Assembly (NCBI RefSeq): GCF_000003605.2 | Contig: NW_003107089.1 | Coordinates: 1,185,425-1,199,439, forward strand | Direction: 5' to 3' | Source: Saccoglossus kowalevskii | Taxonomy: Eukaryota; Hemichordata; Enteropneusta; Harrimaniidae | Length of the DNA stretch: 14,015 nucleotides | In this document: positions 8,113 to 14,015 of the stretch, piece after piece | How the letters are laid out: each line of letters starts with the position of its first letter | Position numbering within the stretch: the stretch's first letter is position 1 | Translations under genes and position numbers: made by a program | The notes under the pieces: generated by a model | Seen by the model: the letters and a program-made list of their open reading frames with translations, nothing else | Databases searched by the model: none | Told to the model about the DNA's origin: nothing

Positions 8113-9581
8113 TCAAAATGTTGTGTTATATGCTGTCATTATAGCAGCTAACTGAAAGAAATTATCACTAAGTGCAACTACAGTAATGTTATGGTTCCCT
8201 GCATTTATACTATTGGAAATGATGTGCGTATGCGTCACTTTGGCGCTGAATTTACTATGTACAAGGATCGAGTTTTTGATGTTATTGTCGATGTATACTA
8301 TCACTGTGCCACACTCGTCACATGTCAGTGTTGTCAGTGCGACTGTGCTTGTTAAGTCCTTGTAAGGTTCAATGTCTAATGGAAAGATAATTACGCTGCC
8401 TTGTTTGGATGTTATCCAGCATTTTTTACTATCAGTTCTGTTCATGTTGAGTGCCCCGGTCAGTGCGACCGCTCTCCATCCTTCTGATGTCATCGGTAGT
8501 AAATATTTTCCCGTACCATGCTGCGGTAGTAATGACGACCAGCACTGAGCGTGGGTTAAGGCACTGTGATCAAACAGCGGCTGTGGAAGGGGAGTCGCGG
8601 GCAACTTCGTAAGTTGATCGTTTTCATCAATTTCCAGTATGTCTTCGAGAATGTCCAGGAGAAAATCTCTTATGAATAACTCCATCATTGTGTGAATCAG
8701 GCTACTTGGGTGATTTTGATCGTATGCAATATAATCGTATACCTCACCATTTTTTACTTGATCGCACACGGCTCCCTTCATGCTTAAAGATGGCACACCA
8801 TAGTGCGAATTTAATTCCTTGCCTCCTGTGTCTTCGCTGTTAGCACAGGAACCTTCTCGCATTTGACGTCCAAAGATAAAATTGATAAACATCAACTGGG
8901 GTTGGTTCGGCAAAGAAAGAATAGTTCTTGTCAGGTCCTCTTGTGATGACGGCCCCAGACCTTTGTTGAAATCATTTGCCGCTAACTCCCACAGCAGCAA
9001 ATCCATATTTTTAGCATCTAGGTGAGCCTCCAAACAGTATGCATAGTATTGACTGTCAGTTGCGCCAACAGCGCCATTGTAAACATTGACAGGACTCCCG
9101 AGTATTCTCTCCAGGGACTTCCCTAATTTATGTGCGTAGATGCACTCTTTACAAGACAACCCACCTCCGGCAGAAATGGATCCTCCTACAATTCCAATAT
9201 TGAAAGGTCTGCTGTTATTCACAATATCTCTCAGTGTCCTCTCGAGGCTGTCTACATTGCCTTCATGAACTATGACCTCTTCTAGTATGTCATCGTCTAA
9301 ATTTTGATCCTTATATGCCTGTCGTATCCGTTCTCGTTCATTGACCATGTTGAGCCTCATCGTCTCATGTTTAAGTCGTGCAGCACGTGCCTCTTCAAAA
9401 TTTCCTTCTGAAGATGTTTGTATTAAACCTCGTTTGAGTACGCTTGCATCAGTTTTGGAGAGATTAGCGTACATAAAAAGCGGTACCAACCCGGTAAATA
9501 TAAGCAGTCCAAAAGTTGTTAGTATGCAGCGCCGCTGAGTGGAAAATACTGCAATCTTGCTCAAGATGATTTTGTCGTATT
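8113..9581 (-). CDS. Membrane-anchored SGNH-hydrolase-like protein, last coding exon
   Basis: This exon encodes 488 complete residues and a TGA stop (8115-8113). Numbering from the TTG at 9564 as residue 1: a hydrophobic helix at 13-33 (CILTTFGLLIFTGLVPLFMYA) after Arg/Lys residues suggests a type II signal anchor. A charged, probably helical stalk spans 55-115. An SGNH core then shows block I GGSISAGGG (Ser129 as nucleophile), a block II Gly in NGAVGATDS (Gly167), block III ELAANDF (Asn197) and block V DQNHPS (Asp282, His285). Residues 330-483 look beta-rich, with Asn-X-Ser/Thr sites near the end. The family includes carbohydrate esterases and O-acetyl transferases; the substrate here is unknown. 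No ATG precedes Met31, and a T/C-rich tract ending AAAAACAG adjoins 9581, so the start lies in an upstream exon. Confidence 0.85.
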
Positions 9582-9612
9582 CTGTTTTTAAAGAGAGAGG
9601 AAGAAAAAAAAA
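9582..9612 (-). other. Splice acceptor and polypyrimidine tract of the SGNH gene
   Basis: On the minus strand this reads TTTTTTTCTTCCTCTCTC, then TTTAAAAACAG immediately before the exon. It is a textbook 3' splice site. It explains why the long open frame has no ATG ahead of its membrane anchor and requires the first codon to end in ..|AA after one base from the previous exon. Confidence 0.75.
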
Positions 9613-10180
9613 TTAATTGGTCAAATAATATTTAATAAATTTATGGACAGCTTGTTTATTCAGGCTCCTAAAAACAGTTTTTTCAAATGGATTGAAACAT
9701 GGTGTACAATTAATGTGTTTCAATGTATATTCAACGTCACCATATAAAGGGCAAGACTTAAATAATCGTTTGTTTATTGATTGTCAAGTATACATGACGG
9801 AATATGGAATTAGCTTCACACAGGAGCACTTTCTTGAATTTCCAGTTAGTTTCTAAATAACGGGAATATAATGGATAACCCAACCATCCAATGTCTGTTT
9901 GTCCATATTTGCATGCTTTCTTGCATGCGTCCACACCTGTATCTCCGACCTGCCTGAACCAATCACAATGCACACATACATCAAGCATCTTAGGCTACAT
10001 ATACACGTCCATTCACTTAATGACCTGCTGTACAGCAAGTCTCATTAAAGTATTTGGGCAGCCAGTTTGCAAACTCGCTAGCAAATTGGCTAACTACTTG
10101 GGTTTTTATAATTAGCTTACAAATCTTGCTGGCGCCAACTTGTGGCTACGCCCACTTTTAGCAAACATTACAGGATCCAG
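9613..10180. other. Non-coding stretch with one inverted repeat
   Basis: This would be intron of the SGNH gene if the upstream exon call holds. It contains the inverted repeat AGCCAGTTTGC (10060-10070) / GCAAATTGGCT (10081-10091), 10 of 11 bases paired with a 10-base loop. The overlapping short open frames at 9758-10115 show no protein features. Confidence 0.4.
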
Positions 10181-10390
10181 ATGCATATCATTTTGTTTAT
10201 CGATTCAGATTTATTTGTTTGACAATGCAATTCAGGATGGCCAAATGGCAACAATGTTGAAAAGCTGTTTTAAGTATTCCTATTTCCAAAACTGGATGTC
10301 ACACATATTGACATGCATTTCTCTCAAGTTTGATTCCAATTAGCTGACACATTTTAGTTTTGTTTACTATTGAACAACAGGGACTGTGTC
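10181..10390 (+). mobile_element. 5'-truncated relative of the hairpin-headed repeat, copy C
   Basis: The right end AACAGGGACT (10376-10385) followed by GTGTC is identical to the right end of copy A (3082-3096). Upstream it carries unit-like text: ATCATTTTGTTTATCGATTC, GCAATTCAGGATGGCCAAATGGCA and CATATTGACATGCATTTCTCTCAAGTTTGA. No AGTCCCCGTT head is visible to the left, so the copy is 5'-truncated or its head has decayed; the left border is approximate. Confidence 0.55.
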
Positions 10391-12300
10391 GATGCAATGA
10401 CCTGAGTTGTTATTTCTATATTATACTAATCTGAAATGTGGTACCAAATGAGAAAACGAAAGATACTATTTCAGGTCTGATACCATTACAAACACAAGTA
10501 TAGGCAGCTAGAACACATCCAGTACTTTATGGTCACAAAAAACATGACCTATACGACTAGCCATGACAATCGTTTTTAATACCGAGTTTCCCATAAGTGC
10601 ACAACTAGCTTCAGTCGGTTTCTATAAACTGGCTGATATTCATGTGTAAACACTTGTTTTCAATCACATGAACCTCCCTGATGCATATGTGCATTTCTGA
10701 CAAAAGTGTCGCTTTCAATATATTTGAAACCTATTTTTGAGGTACTTCGCCTGCATGTAGTTTTGAGTAAATGATTTATACATTTATGTCATCTGATCTA
10801 CAAGTATAAATATATCTTTCTATATTTTCACTTATTGAAAATCTGCAATTTTTCAATCTTCGCTCAAGATCGAATTGAACCAACTTTAATAGTAGGAAGC
10901 AGCCAATTTTGTTACCTACATCACAGTCCTATAGGCACCGTCTGGCAATGGCTATTGTTGTAAGTGTGAAATGGCTTATCACCTGGGACCACCTAGGGCG
11001 GTATTCTGCAAAGCATAGCTATACAATTAGCGTAGTGCTGGTCGTTGATTTCTTGCCTGCCATTTATTCACCTTGTTTACTCAATTTTGCCAGTTCTAGA
11101 TAGTTTTAGCAATATTAAAGTGTAATTTTAATATGGGAATGCTTCTTATTATTCTTACTAAGATTTTATAAATCTTATTTTAGCAATAATTTGTTTTTAA
11201 ACTGCAACACAATCGACAATTTACCGTAGCTACCTTTTATTTCAGTCTCTCAAGATTAATTATCCCCCCAGGTTGACAGTTTAAAAATGTTAGGAGCTGG
11301 TAAACATATTTGATAAGCTCATTGCAGCATTTTACTTTTAAAGAGCCGTTTATTTTCACCATGCCATTTTGTTCTTAGTTATGAAATCAATGTTTACGTC
11401 ATGTAATTTGAACAATGCACTGAAATACTGGCTTATCATTGTATATTTTGTTGATGTTCAACTTTAGCTGCATAAATTGGCACACTAGGTTTTAAGACTA
11501 CCAACATTTTGCAGGAAGTCGCCATTTTTTTTTTCGTATGCAGCGGGTATAGTTAAATTTAAGAATGCAAGATTGTTTTGACTTCCAACATCGGAAGTTC
11601 CGATGATTTATTATGTATTTGCTGTTTTTTTTGTTTTTTTTATTGCAATTTGTAATTTTAGAATCCTAACTTTGTTTACATGTTCAATTACACATTGGAT
11701 CGTTTTAGTATTGAAGCCCTACATCTTTCACATCGCTGCGATCTTCTGAGTGACACCTACACCAGGGAGCTGTCTCATTACAGCTCCCTGTCTATACTTA
11801 TAACTGCATGCTGGCCTTTGTGAATATTCAACAACTTTACACGGATATGCACTGCTTATCGTAGGTGTGAATCATCTGTTAATTAACCTGTACATGGATA
11901 GAGACAAAAGGGAGTCTGATGTCGTCACGCCAGTGATACATGTAGAGGGACTGTGCCTAGATGCAGATGATGCATTGTTTACTACCGGTACTACAAATGT
12001 TGTACAACTTCAATGAACATGCATGTGTCTATCTGGTAATCTCCACTGGATTACAAATCCATAATCACTGTCATATACTCGGCTCACTTGATCTCAAATC
12101 GTCACTATGGCTTGATATTTCAGTTGCAATTTATAATTATGTCTACCACTAGTTCTTTAAACTCCCTCCCCCTAACGTGTTTCCATAGTGTTGATTGTTA
12201 AGTTTCAGGGATGTGGGGAACAGCTCAATGTATTTTCAATTTATTGTTTTTTTTCTAGTTGTCAAGGTAAGTTTAAATACTGACCCCAATAATATTTTCA
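10391..12300. other. Non-coding stretch, hairpins only
   Basis: The sequence is AT-rich without a recognisable gene. It includes the palindrome CATCGGAAGTTCCGATG (11589-11605) and a strong hairpin at 11763-11790, described separately. The open frames at 10909-11103 and 11961-12152 show no conserved motif. Confidence 0.4.
11763..11790. repeat. Perfect 11-bp inverted repeat (hairpin)
   Basis: CAGGGAGCTGT, a CTCATT loop, then ACAGCTCCCTG. All eleven base pairs match, with a 6-base loop, in otherwise AT-rich sequence. It does not match the histone mRNA stem-loop. A function is not evident. Confidence 0.85.
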
Positions 12301-12357
12301 CCCATCTTAGCTGCACATTGCTGTACATATTAATATTAAAGCATAGCATGAGTACCG

Positions 12358-12360
<3 letters not shown>

Positions 12361-12431
<71 letters not shown>

Positions 12432-12454
12432 CTTTGTGTGTGTGTGTGTGTGTG
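12361..12454. repeat. Compound microsatellite (TA)25-(TG)10-TCTTT-(GT)n
   Basis: Twenty-five TA units (12361-12410) lead into ten TG units (12411-12430), a TCTTT interruption and a second GT run (12436-12454). The open frames across it on both strands (Tyr-Ile, Val-Cys or Thr-His repeats) are artefacts of the dinucleotides. It lies about 30 bases from the proposed SGNH first-exon donor. Confidence 0.97.
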
Positions 12455-12488
12455 CGCGACATGTCGAATACAAAACCATTCAACTCAC

Positions 12489-12528
12489 CGTACTGGATCA
12501 GTTGCATTTTGATTGTATTCGCAGCCAT
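12489..12528 (-). CDS. Candidate first coding exon of the SGNH-hydrolase-like gene
   Basis: On the minus strand an ATG at 12528 in a strong Kozak setting (ACAATGG: A at -3, G at +4) opens MAANTIKMQLIQY plus one base. It is followed by the donor G|GTGAGT at 12488-12483. The single leftover base is exactly what the exon at 9581 needs: G|AA gives Glu, and the joined text reads LIQYEYDKIILSKIAVF in frame. The total protein would be 502 residues with a short cytosolic tail before the anchor, and the intron would be 2,907 bases. The phase match has a one-in-three chance of arising at random, and another phase-compatible ATGA|GTAAGT exists at 13507-13498 with a weaker start context, so this is a proposal. 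Confidence 0.38.
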
Positions 12529-12570
12529 TGTATGGTCTTAAAATCTAGTGTAATTCACCCGGTTAATGTC

Positions 12571-12580
12571 CAATATATAG
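12571..12580 (-). promoter_or_regulatory. Possible TATA box of the SGNH-like gene
   Basis: The minus strand reads CTATATATTG here, about 45 bases before the candidate ATG at 12528. That spacing would allow a very short 5' leader. The local sequence is AT-rich and a TATA-like match is easy to find by chance. Confidence 0.18.
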
Positions 12581-12592
12581 AATACTGATTTT

Positions 12593-14015
12593 AATACTGG
12601 TCCGTACAATACAGATGTCATCAATATTGTGCCAGAACTATCCCATAATTGCTGAGGGTGCTGCCAGTTACTGTATATCTGCCCGAATGGAACACGATGT
12701 GCCAAATGTTAGAATTCCAGGCCAGCTGTTTCCAGCTTTGTGTAACCAATCTGTGCCCAATTGGTGTACTGTGTGCAGTGTTGTCTATTGGGAATTATTA
12801 ACTCACACAGAAACAAATGAGAAGCGTGAATGGCCCAGATTTGTCGCAGCTGTCGCCATGAAGGGTAGTCCAGTGTGAATGTTGCGTGTATGATAATATC
12901 ACTGTATTTAATATTATTATAAACGTACGCATAACATTTTTTCTGCTGTATTAAAATCACCCAGTGTCTTCATCCTAGTACACAAGGCTCAAGAATCACA
13001 ACAAATTATTATTTAACTAATAATATTTGATTTGTTAATTTTTGACATACATACCTATTCACCATGTCATGAAGTAAATAATTTAAAATTGATACACAGT
13101 AGCTAGCAGCGACTGTAATGGGATTGATACATGTGTTAGGTATTGTTTTCCATGCTTTGTATAGGACTCTGATATAAGCATAATTGTATATGAGCACATA
13201 TCGTTACATTCACCCAGTACAATATATATTTTATAGTAATTTCAATCAGTTTAACATTTTGATCAAGTTCAATGTCAGTGGTTTCTGAAATATCAATTCA
13301 AGGTTGTATATTAAAATGGAATAAAATTTGGTTTCTACTTCCTGATTTTTTACTGTTTTGTTTTTCCACCGGTTTTATTTTTGCATTTTCTGATAAGCTT
13401 GAAAATCAGTGCTTGTGCATGTATGCTTTGAAGCAACTGTTTAATATTTTATCCAATGAAATCATTGTACAAGGCTCTTTCCTCTCAGCAACAAACAACT
13501 TACTCATATACAAAATATGTGTTGTGGAATTTTTGCCATCAGATTGTTGTGGAATTTCAAAACAGCCAAAGTCACCTTTCACATAATAAAAAATACATAG
13601 TCTTTTCCATAATTTTTCAAATATTTTGATCAAGAATGCAGAAATTATGTTCATTTGTTCCAAAATATAAACAAATTGTAGACAAATTTGTAAAAATGTG
13701 CAAAATGTTGCGCCAAAATTTTGGCGAAAAAAATGATGGTGGCAGAAACGTAACACTTTGAATACCAAGGTTAAATTTTGTCATCTTTCACAGAAAAGGA
13801 CAAATTTTGTCAAAATATTAAATATTTTTTCACATTTTCTCAACATTCTTATTGAAAATTAGTTCTAAATCAACTTGTAGATATTTGGGCGGGAAAACGA
13901 TGGCATTCACTAGTTCAATGTTATTACCATATGATACATCAAGGGAAGTGATTAAATCTCATCAATCCAGATATAGTCAAAAGTAATACTAATAAGTTGA
14001 CAAATGTCACGTTTC
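12593..14015. other. Non-coding stretch at the window end
   Basis: The sequence is AT-rich. An 87-codon frame at 12615-12878 (plus) and frames at 13272-13586 (plus) and 13406-13768 (minus) have no recognisable domain, no splice logic tying them to either gene, and uneven composition. No MSH3 ATPase motif is present on the plus strand. Confidence 0.4.

Noticed and set aside
9341-9538. Plus-strand frame of 65 codons
   Set aside because: It is the reverse shadow of the SGNH exon.
12195-12588. Tyr-Ile and Val-Cys repeat peptides on both strands
   Set aside because: They come from the TA/TG microsatellite. Only the 40 bases at 12489-12528 on the minus strand were kept, as a splice-compatible exon candidate.
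12615-12878. Plus-strand frame of 87 codons
   Set aside because: It looks moderately protein-like, but I recognise no domain and it would overlap the likely promoter side of the SGNH gene. No supporting splice logic was found.
13498-13507. ATGA|GTAAGT on the minus strand, also phase-compatible with the SGNH exon
   Set aside because: The start context is weak (T at -3) and it would add only one residue. The site at 12528-12489 is better on both counts, though this one cannot be excluded.
13406-13768. Minus-strand frame of 120 codons
   Set aside because: Composition is that of AT-rich non-coding DNA and no domain is recognisable.
1-14015. tRNA, rRNA or CRISPR-like arrays
   Set aside because: No tRNA T-loop signature, rRNA stretch or regularly spaced direct repeat was seen; the repeats present are tandem or transposon-like.

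Overview
The window looks like nuclear DNA from a marine invertebrate animal. It is AT-rich, has short protein-coding exons bounded by GT-AG introns, and carries degenerate interspersed repeats and dinucleotide microsatellites. No bacterial-style operon is visible. Phylum cannot be fixed from the sequence alone; a mollusc, a brachiopod, or an invertebrate deuterostome such as a hemichordate would all fit.

Plus strand, 1-5084: five consecutive exons of the DNA mismatch-repair gene MSH3 (MutS homologue 3). They are 1-29 (5' end outside the window), 249-417, 1353-1417, 3381-3497 and 4977-5084. Each has a consensus donor and acceptor, and the phases join to give about 162 in-frame codons that align by memory with vertebrate MSH3 in the stretch just before the ATPase domain. 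The exon that should follow (the stretch leading to the GRHP motif and the Walker A loop) was not found anywhere downstream. MSH3 therefore either continues beyond 14015 through an intron of at least 8.9 kb, or is broken here.

Minus strand, 8113-9581: a large last coding exon of a membrane-anchored SGNH-hydrolase-type protein. Its N terminus has a signal-anchor helix, followed by a charged stalk, a GGS/N/DxxH catalytic core and a C-terminal beta-rich domain. Its only start within the exon would be a non-ATG codon, and a strong polypyrimidine-AG acceptor lies just upstream, so the initiator must be in another exon. A phase-compatible candidate with a good Kozak context and a GTGAGT donor is at 12489-12528, which would give a protein of 502 residues. 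If MSH3 continues past the window, this whole gene is nested antisense inside an MSH3 intron.

Repeats: intron 3 of MSH3 carries a roughly 1 kb element (2046-3096) that begins with a hairpin and has internal tandem duplications. Intron 4 carries a second hairpin-headed element (3564 to about 3993), then a third copy (3994-4742) whose ends carry a 10-bp terminal inverted repeat. A 5'-truncated relative ends at 10390. A different, non-autonomous DNA transposon with long imperfect terminal inverted repeats and a 9-bp target duplication (7401-7948) sits just 3' of the SGNH gene. A compound TA/TG microsatellite lies at 12361-12454. The remainder is intronic or intergenic DNA with no gene that I can support.
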